This document shows, piece by piece, positions 43,722 through 51,787 of a DNA stretch of 53,141 bases; position 1 is the first letter of the stretch, and the number at the start of each line of letters is the position of its first letter. Below the pieces are notes generated by a model, which was not told where the DNA came from, did not search any database, and was given only the letters and a program-made list of their open reading frames with translations. The translations under genes and the position numbers were made by a program. Origin of the DNA: CAYOEV01 sp964403075 (GTDB lineage: Bacteria > Bacteroidota > Bacteroidia > Cytophagales > Cyclobacteriaceae); the NCBI GenBank assembly GCA_964403075.1, contig CAYOEV010000016.1, positions 1 through 53,141 of the forward strand. The letters are read 5' to 3'.

Positions 43722-44458
43722 TGTTTTTCATTTTTTCAAAAGTGCTTTATTTTCTAATTCTGCCTCTATCCTGGGTGATCGGCCTTTGGTTAATGAGTTG
43801 TTGGATCAGGCATCCCCGCTGGAAAGTCAGGCTTAGAAATGCCGCAATGATCCTTCTCTTAATTTATTCTAACCCCTGGCTGGCCAACTTTATCGTTGGA
43901 AGGATGGAAACGCCGTCTACGGTTACTTTGCCTGCTCATGTAAATACAGGTGTGGTGCTTGGCGGCATGCTGGATACCTCACGGCCAGAAATTGAATTCA
44001 CTGAATCTGCCGATCGTTTTATAATTGGTCTGCTGCTTCTCAAGCAGAATTCCATAACCCGGGTCGTCTGGAGTGGCGGATCTGGAGACATACTACGAGA
44101 AGATTTTGTAGAAGCCGAATCCCTCGCTGAGACAGCCCAAATTCTGGGTGTGCCCATGGACCAAATGTTGCTGGAGGTGAGATCAAGAAATACGTATGAA
44201 AATGCACGCTATACCCGTGAATTGATACAAAACACAGATTCCATTGTTTTAGTCACCTCTGCCTTTCACATGACCCGCGCAATGGCTTGTTTTGAAAAGC
44301 AAGGATTCGCCGTTGTCCCTTACCCGGTGGATTATCGCCAGAGTCAGCTAACTGGATGGGAAGCATGGATGCCCTCTCTTGACGCCTTGCAGGACTGGGA
44401 GCGAATCAATAAAGAAACCCTCGGTTATGTAGTATATTGGCTAAAAGGGTATCTATGA
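43721..44458 (+). CDS. YdcF/SanA family (DUF218) membrane protein
   Basis: This 245-residue protein has two N-terminal transmembrane helices (about 2-25 and 40-58). A DUF218 domain follows: VVLGGML near 84, RFIIGLLLL, VWSGGSG near 124, SRNTYENARYTRE near 160, and VTSAFHMTRAMACF near 185. Related proteins act on cell-envelope functions such as lipid carrier or polysaccharide metabolism, but the reaction is not established. The GTG start overlaps the preceding stop by one base. It ends convergently and immediately next to the TPR lipoprotein gene. Confidence 0.88.
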   Translation: MFFIFSKVLYFLILPLSWVIGLWLMSCWIRHPRWKVRLRNAAMILLLIYSNPWLANFIVGRMETPSTVTLPAHVNTGVVLGGMLDTSRPEIEFTESADRFIIGLLLLKQNSITRVVWSGGSGDILREDFVEAESLAETAQILGVPMDQMLLEVRSRNTYENARYTRELIQNTDSIVLVTSAFHMTRAMACFEKQGFAVVPYPVDYRQSQLTGWEAWMPSLDALQDWERINKETLGYVVYWLKGYL

Positions 44459-45052
44459 TCAACCGCAGTATTTGTCCAATGCGGCCTGAGCACCAGCGGC
44501 ATCCAGATTCTTCGCGGTCTGCAAGTCTTCGCATCCACCTGTTTTGCTCAATGCTAATTTGAGTGCCCCCCTGTACAAATAAGCATCTGCGTAATCTTTA
44601 TCCAAAAAAATCACTTCATTGTAAGCATCCAATGCTTCCTGCACGTAACCCAACTGATGATTGGCTCTTGCTCTCATGAATTGAGCTTGAGAAGACTGCT
44701 CTTCAATTTTCAAAGCGTTCTGGGATAGAACAAGGGCACGTTCATAGTTTTGATTGAAATAAGCAATCTGCGCAAGCGAAAGGATGGCCTTTAGATGTTG
44801 AGGGTCTTTTTTTATTATCCATTCAAAATCTTGTAAGGCAAGGTCCAACTTACCTAACTCTTGATAAGATCGCCCACGGTTGTAACGAACGTCTATGTCA
44901 TCCCCCTTTTCCTGGATGGTTTCAGTATACGCATTCACTGCTTCCTGATAACTACCCTGCTTAAAAAAGGCATCTCCTTCCCTATCAGTGTCTGAGCAAC
45001 CGGACAGCAAAGTGATGCCTAAGAATAAAACGGTCCAATAATAATGTCGCAT
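44459..45052 (-). CDS. TPR-repeat lipoprotein
   Basis: I start at ATG 45052 since the next 19 residues are a lipoprotein signal with TLLSGC (Cys19). Tetratricopeptide repeats fill the rest: ADAFFKQGSYQEAV-like, YNRGRSYQELGKLDLAL, LSLAQIAYFNQNYERAL, ARANHQLGYVQEALDAY and YLYRGALKLALSKTG, about five units. TPR lipoproteins serve as scaffolds in the envelope; the partner is unknown. It follows the DUF3108 gene by 23 bp and is convergent with the YdcF-like gene with no spacer. Confidence 0.88.
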   Translation of the reverse strand: MRHYYWTVLFLGITLLSGCSDTDREGDAFFKQGSYQEAVNAYTETIQEKGDDIDVRYNRGRSYQELGKLDLALQDFEWIIKKDPQHLKAILSLAQIAYFNQNYERALVLSQNALKIEEQSSQAQFMRARANHQLGYVQEALDAYNEVIFLDKDYADAYLYRGALKLALSKTGGCEDLQTAKNLDAAGAQAALDKYCG

Positions 45053-45075
45053 ATGCCGGCTATTTTGCCGCAAAC

Positions 45076-45888
45076 TTATTCATAATCAATTCCATATTTA
45101 ACGTTTTTGTATTTGACCAGTTCAATATATGCTGACCCGAAAAACATATCTGCATCTACACGCAAGGGAAGTTGATTCTTGTCGGCAGATAACCAGGCCG
45201 TAATGGGGTATTTGCCTGGAAATATTTTATTCTCGGGCATGATAGGTACAATTTTATGCGCCCTTAGTTGTCCCACTTTACTGGTGATGGTTTCCACGCC
45301 TTTGTAGATGACATCCATATTGAACAACTCACCTTCAAAAAAGGCATTGATTTTGATAAGATCGCCGCTTTTATATTGATTGTAATCAATCTGGCGCATC
45401 TGCATGAAACCACCTAGCATGCCAAAACGCTCCCCATTCATATCAAAATACTGAGTGGGCTCTGGCTGGTTTCGCTTGATGCGCTCCATTCGGATTTTTT
45501 GATTACCGTAATCAAAATAAGTGCGTTCATCCAAGATGTATTTACCCTCTTTAAGATCGCGGTAGTTCATCATGGGCATTAAATCCCGCGTCCGTACATA
45601 CGCACCCCACTCATCTTCTACGCGCGCAAACACACCGGCAAAACCGGCACTTCTGGCACGCACACGAAACTTGTAGCATTGCTCCCCTTTGTAGTTTTGT
45701 ATAGAATGGTTGGTATACCAGCTTGCTCTACCCACGGTAAACCATCCATAACTCATCTTAAACTCCATGTATTCACCCGGATTCAACGGATCGTCCCTGA
45801 GCTCCTTGTGCGGCTGGCCCATAGCCAACCAACTGGTAAGTAAAACGATGGCTGTTTTCATGGCTTTCAATTTTGTTCCTAGCCTCAT
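45076..45888 (-). CDS. DUF3108 domain-containing exported protein
   Basis: This 270-residue protein has a cleavable signal at the start (from MRLGTKLKAM, or from the in-frame ATG at 45861). It is followed by the DUF3108 pattern: NPGEYMEFKMSYGWFTVGRASW, then KFRVRARSAGF, VYKGVETITSKVGQLRAHKI and TAWLSADKNQLPLRVDADMFFGSAYIEL (given here in pieces). These proteins are periplasmic or outer-membrane-associated and of unknown function, with a beta-rich, lipid-binding-like fold. The gene lies 27 bp downstream of dapD on the same strand. Confidence 0.85.
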   Translation of the reverse strand: MRLGTKLKAMKTAIVLLTSWLAMGQPHKELRDDPLNPGEYMEFKMSYGWFTVGRASWYTNHSIQNYKGEQCYKFRVRARSAGFAGVFARVEDEWGAYVRTRDLMPMMNYRDLKEGKYILDERTYFDYGNQKIRMERIKRNQPEPTQYFDMNGERFGMLGGFMQMRQIDYNQYKSGDLIKINAFFEGELFNMDVIYKGVETITSKVGQLRAHKIVPIMPENKIFPGKYPITAWLSADKNQLPLRVDADMFFGSAYIELVKYKNVKYGIDYE

Positions 45889-45915
45889 AATTACAAGTTC
45901 GGTGCCAAGATTAAT

Positions 45916-46728
45916 TTAAACAGCCAATTGGTTTTCTCTCAATGCCTCATTCAAGGAGGTTTTTTTGTCAGTACTTTCCTTTCTTTTGCCGATAATCAAT
46001 GCACATGGTACCTGATAAGTGCCAGACGGAAACTCCTTTGGAATGCTGCCGGGAATCACAACTGAACGAGCTGGTACATAGCCTTTGTAGGTCACGGGCT
46101 CTGTGCCAGTAACGTCTATGATACGGGAACTGCTAGTGAGTACTACATTCGCACCCAACACCGCCTCTCGGCCGACCCGGACGCCTTCAACCACTATGCA
46201 TCTGGAACCAATAAAAGCATGGTCTTCAATGATTACCGGGGCCGCCTGAAGAGGCTCCAACACGCCACCAATGCCAACACCCCCACTTAGATGAACATTT
46301 TTTCCTATTTGTGCACAACTGCCTACAGTGGCCCAGGTGTCTACCATGGTACCTTCGTCTACATAGGCACCAATGTTCACATAAGAAGGCATCATCACGG
46401 TACCCTTGCTGATGTAGGATCCATACCTGGCGACTGCATGCGGCACCACGCGAACACCCAGTTCATCGTAATTTTCTTTCAACGCCATCTTGTCGTGAAA
46501 ATGAAAAGGTCCTACCTTGATTGGTTCCATTTTGCGAATAAGAAAATACAGAATAACCGCCTTCTTCAGCCATTCGTGTACCTCCCAGTTCTGCTCTCCC
46601 GGTGATGCGATTCTTAGCGTTCCTTTATCCAAATCCTCGATGCACAATTCAATGGCCTCGATTACCGCCACATCTTTGAGCCGTTCGCGGTTTTCCCACG
46701 CCTCTTCAATGAGTAATTTTCTTTGCAT
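45916..46728 (-). CDS. dapD: 2,3,4,5-tetrahydropyridine-2,6-dicarboxylate N-succinyltransferase
   Basis: This 270-residue DapD has the N-terminal helical domain (about 1-90), then the left-handed beta-helix built from hexapeptide repeats (SYVNIGAYVDEGTMVDTW, then SGGVGIGGVLEP and VIIEDHAFIGSRCIVVEG), and a C-terminal extension. It catalyses succinylation of tetrahydrodipicolinate in the lysine and diaminopimelate pathway, needed for peptidoglycan. It is divergent from a glycosyltransferase gene with only 23 bp between the start codons. The gene order dapD - DUF3108 - TPR lipoprotein on one strand suggests a single transcript. Confidence 0.96.
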   Translation of the reverse strand: MQRKLLIEEAWENRERLKDVAVIEAIELCIEDLDKGTLRIASPGEQNWEVHEWLKKAVILYFLIRKMEPIKVGPFHFHDKMALKENYDELGVRVVPHAVARYGSYISKGTVMMPSYVNIGAYVDEGTMVDTWATVGSCAQIGKNVHLSGGVGIGGVLEPLQAAPVIIEDHAFIGSRCIVVEGVRVGREAVLGANVVLTSSSRIIDVTGTEPVTYKGYVPARSVVIPGSIPKEFPSGTYQVPCALIIGKRKESTDKKTSLNEALRENQLAV

Positions 46729-46731
46729 TTT

Positions 46732-46739
46732 TACTTTTG
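46732..46739 (+). promoter_or_regulatory. Candidate -7 element for the glycosyltransferase gene
   Basis: TACTTTTG matches TAnnTTTG exactly and ends 12 bp before the GTG start of the glycosyltransferase. The same octamer lies in front of the membrane kinase gene. The transcript would have a leader of only a few bases. No clear TTG is seen at -33. Confidence 0.3.
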
Positions 46740-46751
46740 GATTTTTTCTAA

Positions 46752-47879
46752 GTGACAGATCGGCAAACGAAGATAGTGATTGCGTCGGTTTTAAAACCGG
46801 TAGATGATGTAAGAAGCTGTGGAAAAATCGGTAAGACCCTGATCAATTATTTAAAAGGAAGGGTCTACTCGATGGGCTATCCCAGTCTGGAGGCGCCGCC
46901 CAATTCCTCTGGTTTTTATTACCTGCCTTGGAAACCATTCTCCAGATTGTCTGTCCTTCGTTTCCTGATTCCACTCAAATTCCTTGTTCGCCTGGTACAA
47001 CTCCGACCCCAGGTTCTAATAGTTAATACCCACGAATTATTGTGGGCCATGTGGATTTACGCGTGGATGATTCCTGGCTGCACATGCATCTATGATGTCC
47101 GCGAAAACTATGCGACCAATTTAAGATACCAGGGAAATTACCCTTGGTTCATAAGCCAAATTGCAGCGAGTTATATCCGTATCAAAGAATGGGTCACCAG
47201 ACCCAAGGTCACCCTTTATTTTCTGGCTGAAAAATCATATGCCAATCAGCTACCCTTCGTAAAAAAGAAGCACCTGATCCTTGAAAATAAAGCCACCCTT
47301 AATCCTGTGCAGGCTCAACAATTGCCCTTGTTTCAGGTAATCATCAGCGGCACGCTTAGTCACTACTCCCGCACAGTCGCCGCCATAAGGTGCTACCAAC
47401 AATTGGTTGACTACTTACCTCAGCCCAACCAATTATTGGTCATTGGACAAGTTCCCAGTTCGCAGTACCACAAACGCCTGAAAACAATGGCCGGAAAACA
47501 CGCGAACATTCACATGCAAACTTCAAATAGACCCATACCTCACGCAATCATTGAAAGACGCATCTCAGAGTCTTCGCTTGCCATCATCTCCTACAAGCCT
47601 AACCCCGTGAATGCCCAAAAGGTCCCTACCAAGCTTTTCGAATATCGGGCGGCCCGGATACCCTATTTGGTACAGAAACACAGCTACTGGTCGGAAGTTG
47701 GTCAACAACTGGGCGGTGCCATTGCCGTTTCCATTGACCGTCCCGACGGTAGAATGGTCAGGGAATCTATTCCTGTCGCCTTTAAACGTGCTGCCGATCA
47801 GGGCTTTCTATGGGATGAGGAAGCAGACAAACTAACCGCATGGTTATCAACTAATTTTCATTCAATATTAAGAACTTAA
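46752..47879 (+). CDS. Glycosyltransferase (GT-B fold)
   Basis: This 375-residue protein has a GT-B-like layout with two Rossmann-type halves. The first (about 5-180) ends in DVRENYATNLRYQGNYPW, and the second (about 190-365) begins VIISGTLSHYSRT and includes AIISYKPNPVN and a KLFEYRAARIPYLV donor-site motif typical of GT4-like enzymes. The GTG start is supported by the lysine-leading MTDRQTKIVIAS opening of a Rossmann strand. The sugar and acceptor are unknown. The gene is monocistronic, divergent from dapD. Confidence 0.82.
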   Translation: MTDRQTKIVIASVLKPVDDVRSCGKIGKTLINYLKGRVYSMGYPSLEAPPNSSGFYYLPWKPFSRLSVLRFLIPLKFLVRLVQLRPQVLIVNTHELLWAMWIYAWMIPGCTCIYDVRENYATNLRYQGNYPWFISQIAASYIRIKEWVTRPKVTLYFLAEKSYANQLPFVKKKHLILENKATLNPVQAQQLPLFQVIISGTLSHYSRTVAAIRCYQQLVDYLPQPNQLLVIGQVPSSQYHKRLKTMAGKHANIHMQTSNRPIPHAIIERRISESSLAIISYKPNPVNAQKVPTKLFEYRAARIPYLVQKHSYWSEVGQQLGGAIAVSIDRPDGRMVRESIPVAFKRAADQGFLWDEEADKLTAWLSTNFHSILRT

Positions 47880-47934
47880 ATAATTGATTATCAAGTAGTA
47901 AAATACTTCTTAACAATATTTATCTAATTTATAT

Positions 47935-47962
47935 TTTAGGTGAATCTAAATTGTTAATTTAG
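47935..47962. promoter_or_regulatory. Overlapping palindromes, probable metalloregulator operator
   Basis: TTTAGGTGAATCTAAA (47935-47950) resembles the DtxR/MntR-type TTTAGG-n4-CCTAAA box with one arm mismatch. CTAAATTGTTAATTTAG (47946-47962) is a perfect 7-bp inverted repeat around GTT and shares CTAAA with the first. The pair ends 8 bp before the GTG start of the DtxR-family regulator, so it would block transcription or translation initiation. Autoregulation by the regulator is inferred. Confidence 0.6.
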
Positions 47963-47969
47963 CAATCTT

Positions 47970-48623
47970 GTGTTAAGTCAAACCGAAGAAAACTATTTAA
48001 AAGCAATTTACCACCTGTCTGATGTACAGGAGCGTGTATCTACGAATGCCTTGGCTGAACAAACCCGTACCACGCCAGCCTCCGTCAACGACATGATCAA
48101 GCGACTAGACCAAAAAGGGATCATTCAATACACAAAATATAAGGGTGTAACCCTTACGCCCTCGGGTAAAAAAACTGCACTCACCATCATACGTAAACAT
48201 CGCTTGTGGGAAGTTTTTCTGGTTGACAAACTGGGCTTCAATTGGGACGAGGTGCACGACATTGCTGAGCAGTTAGAGCATGTCCACTCTCCCGCCCTTA
48301 CACAGAAGCTGGATGAATTTCTGGGCTTTCCCGGGCTAGACCCACATGGCGATCCCATACCCGATGCCCAGGGCGGATTTAAGCCGATGGAACGTAGTCT
48401 CCTTACCCAATTGCCGATAGGCACGCCGGGTGTTGTGGTGGCGGTCACCCGGGACCATGCCGAACTATTACAGCACCTTGACGAGCTTGGTATTCATTTA
48501 GGCATGAAGGTGGAGGTAGTCAAACGAACTGCCTTTGACGGCTCCCATCAAGTACGTGCAGAATCCAAGACGTTTTTTATTTCCCAGCAAGTAGCAGAAA
48601 ATTTAATGATCTCATCATCATGA
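47970..48623 (+). CDS. DtxR/MntR-family metal-dependent transcriptional regulator
   Basis: This 217-residue regulator starts at GTG 47970. The winged helix-turn-helix comes first (about 1-70), opening LSQTEENYLKAIY. A dimerisation domain with the metal site follows (His77 and Glu81 in HRLWE; His96, Glu100, Glu103 and His104 in VHDIAEQLEHV), and then a C-terminal FeoA/SH3-like domain (about 145-217). Position 8, an Asp in B. subtilis MntR, is Asn here, so metal choice (Mn or Fe) cannot be set by eye. The stop overlaps the binding-protein start by 4 bp, tying it to the uptake operon. Confidence 0.92.
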   Translation: MLSQTEENYLKAIYHLSDVQERVSTNALAEQTRTTPASVNDMIKRLDQKGIIQYTKYKGVTLTPSGKKTALTIIRKHRLWEVFLVDKLGFNWDEVHDIAEQLEHVHSPALTQKLDEFLGFPGLDPHGDPIPDAQGGFKPMERSLLTQLPIGTPGVVVAVTRDHAELLQHLDELGIHLGMKVEVVKRTAFDGSHQVRAESKTFFISQQVAENLMISSS

Positions 48624-49534
48624 ACAAATACCTTCTGTTTCTACCCTTCATCTGGTTATTGGCTTGCACGTCATCTTCTAAAGAAAATCCAGACAGCGGA
48701 GGAATATATGTCGTAACTACCACGGGAATGTTGTACGATGCCGTCATTAACATTGGTAAAAGCAAAGTGCGGGCAGAAGCGCTCATGGGACCAGGTGTGG
48801 ACCCACACTTGTACAAAGCCACTCAGGGTGATTTGGAGCGGCTAAATAAGGCAGACCTGATCGTTTACAATGGGCTTTCACTGGAAGGAAAAATGGGCGA
48901 CATACTCAACAAATTAGGAAAGAGAAAACCAGTGGTCGCGGCTGCAAATGCAGTGCCTGAAAATCAACTACTCCGTGCAGTCGGTTATCAAAATGCCTAT
49001 GACCCACATGTGTGGTTCGATGTCAAAAGGTGGAAATACGTAGTCAATGAAATTGGTAAAACCCTTGCCGAACAGGACACAGCAAATGCAGATTTTTACC
49101 TCTACAATACCCAGCAATACTTACATCAACTGGATACCTTCAATCAGTTTGTGCGAAAGCAAATCGGGTACATTCCGGGAGAGCGCAGAATTTTGGTTAC
49201 CGCTCATGATGCCTTCCGGTATTTTGGAGATGCCTATGGATTTCAGGTGGAGGGTATACAGGGCGTTTCAACCGTTGCTGATGTAGGCCTCAGGGATCTG
49301 GCCCGACTAACCGATCTGATTATTCAGAATGACATCAAAGCCATTTATGTAGAAACCAGCGTTTCTGATAGAACCATCAATTCACTTATCGAAGGATGCA
49401 GGGAACAAGGACAAGATGTGAAAATTGGTGGTTACCTCTACTCTGATGCCATGGGTGAAATGGGAACCGAGGAAGGCACCTATCTCGGCATGTTTAAAAG
49501 CAATGTGTCCATAATTGTTGAGGGTCTCAAATAG
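48620..49534 (+). CDS. Metal ABC transporter substrate-binding lipoprotein (TroA/ZnuA type)
   Basis: This 304-residue cluster A-I binding protein has lipoprotein signal LLACTSS (Cys16). Metal ligands are visible as His63 (GVDPHLY), His130 (DPHVWFD), His195 (VTAHDAF) and an Asp in a late YLYSDAMG, the HHHD-like set of TroA-type proteins that bind Mn or Zn. It lacks the long His-rich loop of dedicated ZnuA. It delivers metal to the two permeases encoded downstream. The start overlaps the regulator gene by 4 bp. Confidence 0.92.
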   Translation: MNKYLLFLPFIWLLACTSSSKENPDSGGIYVVTTTGMLYDAVINIGKSKVRAEALMGPGVDPHLYKATQGDLERLNKADLIVYNGLSLEGKMGDILNKLGKRKPVVAAANAVPENQLLRAVGYQNAYDPHVWFDVKRWKYVVNEIGKTLAEQDTANADFYLYNTQQYLHQLDTFNQFVRKQIGYIPGERRILVTAHDAFRYFGDAYGFQVEGIQGVSTVADVGLRDLARLTDLIIQNDIKAIYVETSVSDRTINSLIEGCREQGQDVKIGGYLYSDAMGEMGTEEGTYLGMFKSNVSIIVEGLK

Positions 49535-49558
49535 TTGCAGAATTCATAGTTAAGTATC

Positions 49559-50359
49559 ATGCCATTAGAAGAGAGAAACTTTTTAAAACAAGCCCTTGAA
49601 GTCCATGACTTAACGGTTTCTTATGACAAGAAGCCTGTCCTTTGGGGGGTAGATTTGAAGCTTCCTGAGGGCATCATTGCAGGCATTGTAGGGCCTAATG
49701 GTGCGGGCAAGTCAACGCTGATCAAAACCATCATGAACCTGGTGACGCCCAACTCAGGTTTTGTGAGGATTTTTAATCAGCCATTGAGCCGTGTTCGCAA
49801 AAGGGTAAGTTACGTACCACAAAAGGAGTCTGTAGACTGGGATTTCCCAGCCACGGTACTGGATGTGGTGCTCATGGGGCGATATTCAAAACTGGGTTTG
49901 TTTAGAAGACCACGGAAAGCAGACCGGGAAGCGGCCCTACATGCATTGGAGCAGATGGATATGCTCGCTTTCAAAAACAGGCAAATCGCACAGCTGTCGG
50001 GTGGACAGCAGCAACGGGTTTTTCTTGCCCGTGCACTGACGCAGGAAGCCGACATCTATTTCATGGATGAACCGTTTGCTGGCATTGACGCCTCAACGGA
50101 AAAAGCCATCATTCAAATCATGAAAAAACTCGCAAATGAAGGAAAAACGTTGGTGGTAGTGCAACATGACCTACAGTCAGTATCCAATTATTTCGACTGG
50201 GTAATTTTGCTCAACCTGCGACTGGTCGCCTGTGGACCGACAAAGGAGGTCTTCACGAATGAGTTGCTGGAGGAAACCTATGGCGGTAAACTGACCCTGC
50301 TGACCGAGGTAGGCGAACTCATCAAAACGGGAGAATACAAAGCACGAGAAAGACAATAA
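49559..50359 (+). CDS. Metal ABC transporter ATP-binding protein
   Basis: This 266-residue ABC ATPase has Walker A GPNGAGKST near 42, a Q-loop VPQKES near 90, the signature LSGGQQQRVFLARAL near 147, Walker B IYFMDEPFAGID near 170 and H-loop VVQHD near 204. The form matches MntB/ZnuC-type ATPases of Mn/Zn/Fe chelate-type uptake systems. It follows the binding-protein gene by 24 bp and overlaps the permease-repressor fusion by one base. Confidence 0.95.
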   Translation: MPLEERNFLKQALEVHDLTVSYDKKPVLWGVDLKLPEGIIAGIVGPNGAGKSTLIKTIMNLVTPNSGFVRIFNQPLSRVRKRVSYVPQKESVDWDFPATVLDVVLMGRYSKLGLFRRPRKADREAALHALEQMDMLAFKNRQIAQLSGGQQQRVFLARALTQEADIYFMDEPFAGIDASTEKAIIQIMKKLANEGKTLVVVQHDLQSVSNYFDWVILLNLRLVACGPTKEVFTNELLEETYGGKLTLLTEVGELIKTGEYKARERQ

Positions 50360-51651
50360 TGGAGACGTTGATTGAATTTTTCACCTTTGCTTATCCTAAT
50401 ATTCGATATGTAGTTTTTGGCTCCATCTTGTTGTCTATCAGTGGTGCGGTGGTGGGGTGTTTCACTTTCGTTCAAAAGAAGGCACTTCTTGGGGATGTGG
50501 TATCCCATGCGGTTTTACCAGGAATTTGCCTGTCTTTCCTTATCTCTGGGACCAAAAACCCACTCTACCTGGTCATCGGTGCCTTCATAACCGGCTGGCT
50601 TTCGATTATGGTTATGAATCTGATTATCCGGAAAACCAAACTCAAAGAGGATGCCGCCACTGGCCTCGCCTTATCCGTGTTTTTTGGTATTGGAATATTA
50701 CTGCTCACCGTGATTCAGCAGTCCGCAAATGCCGCGCAAAGTGGTCTGGATTCCTTCCTCTTCGGTAAAGCCGCCGCATTAGTTGGTGCAGATCTCTGGA
50801 CGTTTTCAGTGGTAGCAGTTATCATCTTGCTAATTGTAGTGCTGCTTTACAAAGAATTTGTATTGATCTCTTTTGATCGTGAATTGGCTGAAGTACAGGG
50901 GCTAAAAGTCAGGCGACTGGAATTCCTGCTCACCTCAATTACCGTCATGGCTGTGGTTACCGGCATACAAGCAGTGGGTGTGGTGCTGATGGCTGCCATG
51001 CTCATCACCCCGGCAGCGGCGGCCCGATTCTGGACGCAGCAGATGAAGTCTATGATTAGTCTCGCTGCGACCATTGCCTCTGTATCCGGGGTTGGGGGTG
51101 CCTATGTATCCTATGCCATACCCAACATGCCTACGGGTCCTTGGATTGTGATGATACTGTCCATCATTGCTTTGCTATCATTTTTTATTGCTCCGCGCAA
51201 GGGAATCATTCATCGGTGGCTGAAGCGAAATAGAATTCAACGGCAACTTTTGGAAGAAAATCTACTTAAATCGTTTTACAAACTTGGAGAGCACCGATTC
51301 AACCACCACTTTACCGAGGCCGAATTGGCAGCTGAACGAGGCTACACGCTGAATCAGCTGAATACTGGTTTGCGGGCATTGCGCTTTCAGGGTTTTGTGA
51401 CAAAAAAACAAGCCGGGTGGCAACTGACCCGCGAAGGTTTTCGCAAAGGACAGCGGGTGGTACGTGTGCATCGACTGTGGGAACTCTACCTCACCAAATA
51501 TCTACGCATTGCACCAGACCATGTCCACGAAGACGCCGATACCATTGAACACGTTATCACCCCGGAACTTGAAAATCAGTTGATTGAACTATTGGATCAT
51601 CCTGAAAAAGATCCTCATGATGCGGTTATACCCATTGGGAATAGGGAATGA
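50359..51651 (+). CDS. Metal ABC transporter permease fused to a DtxR-like repressor domain
   Basis: This 430-residue protein has a complete cluster-type permease (1-280, about eight helices, with the GDVVSHAVLPG motif near 45-55). After a basic linker it continues with a winged-helix and dimerisation domain (288-430). The second part is very like the regulator encoded four genes upstream: HRLWELYL with His371 and Glu375, then VHEDADTIEHVI with His390, Asp394, Glu397 and His398. It stops at DPHDAVIPIGNRE, where the regulator continues into FeoA, so that domain is missing. Chlamydia YtgCR has the same arrangement, and its repressor half is released by cleavage. Cleavage here is unknown. Confidence 0.92.
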   Translation: METLIEFFTFAYPNIRYVVFGSILLSISGAVVGCFTFVQKKALLGDVVSHAVLPGICLSFLISGTKNPLYLVIGAFITGWLSIMVMNLIIRKTKLKEDAATGLALSVFFGIGILLLTVIQQSANAAQSGLDSFLFGKAAALVGADLWTFSVVAVIILLIVVLLYKEFVLISFDRELAEVQGLKVRRLEFLLTSITVMAVVTGIQAVGVVLMAAMLITPAAAARFWTQQMKSMISLAATIASVSGVGGAYVSYAIPNMPTGPWIVMILSIIALLSFFIAPRKGIIHRWLKRNRIQRQLLEENLLKSFYKLGEHRFNHHFTEAELAAERGYTLNQLNTGLRALRFQGFVTKKQAGWQLTREGFRKGQRVVRVHRLWELYLTKYLRIAPDHVHEDADTIEHVITPELENQLIELLDHPEKDPHDAVIPIGNRE

Positions 51652-51787
51652 ATCATTCGAATGGTCTTTTTTCGTATATATCTTTATTAAATCCATGATT
51701 TGTCTGAGTATTTTGAGTCGTCGCTCTCATTCGTTTTGTACCTATTGCTTGGTAAATAAATTGTGTGCGTACCATTTTATTTGAGTT

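Noticed and set aside
51652..51787. CATTCGAATG palindrome followed by T6 after the permease-repressor gene, considered as a terminator.
   Set aside because: The palindrome leaves almost no loop and has a weak stem. The second permease clearly belongs to the same system, so firm termination here is unlikely.
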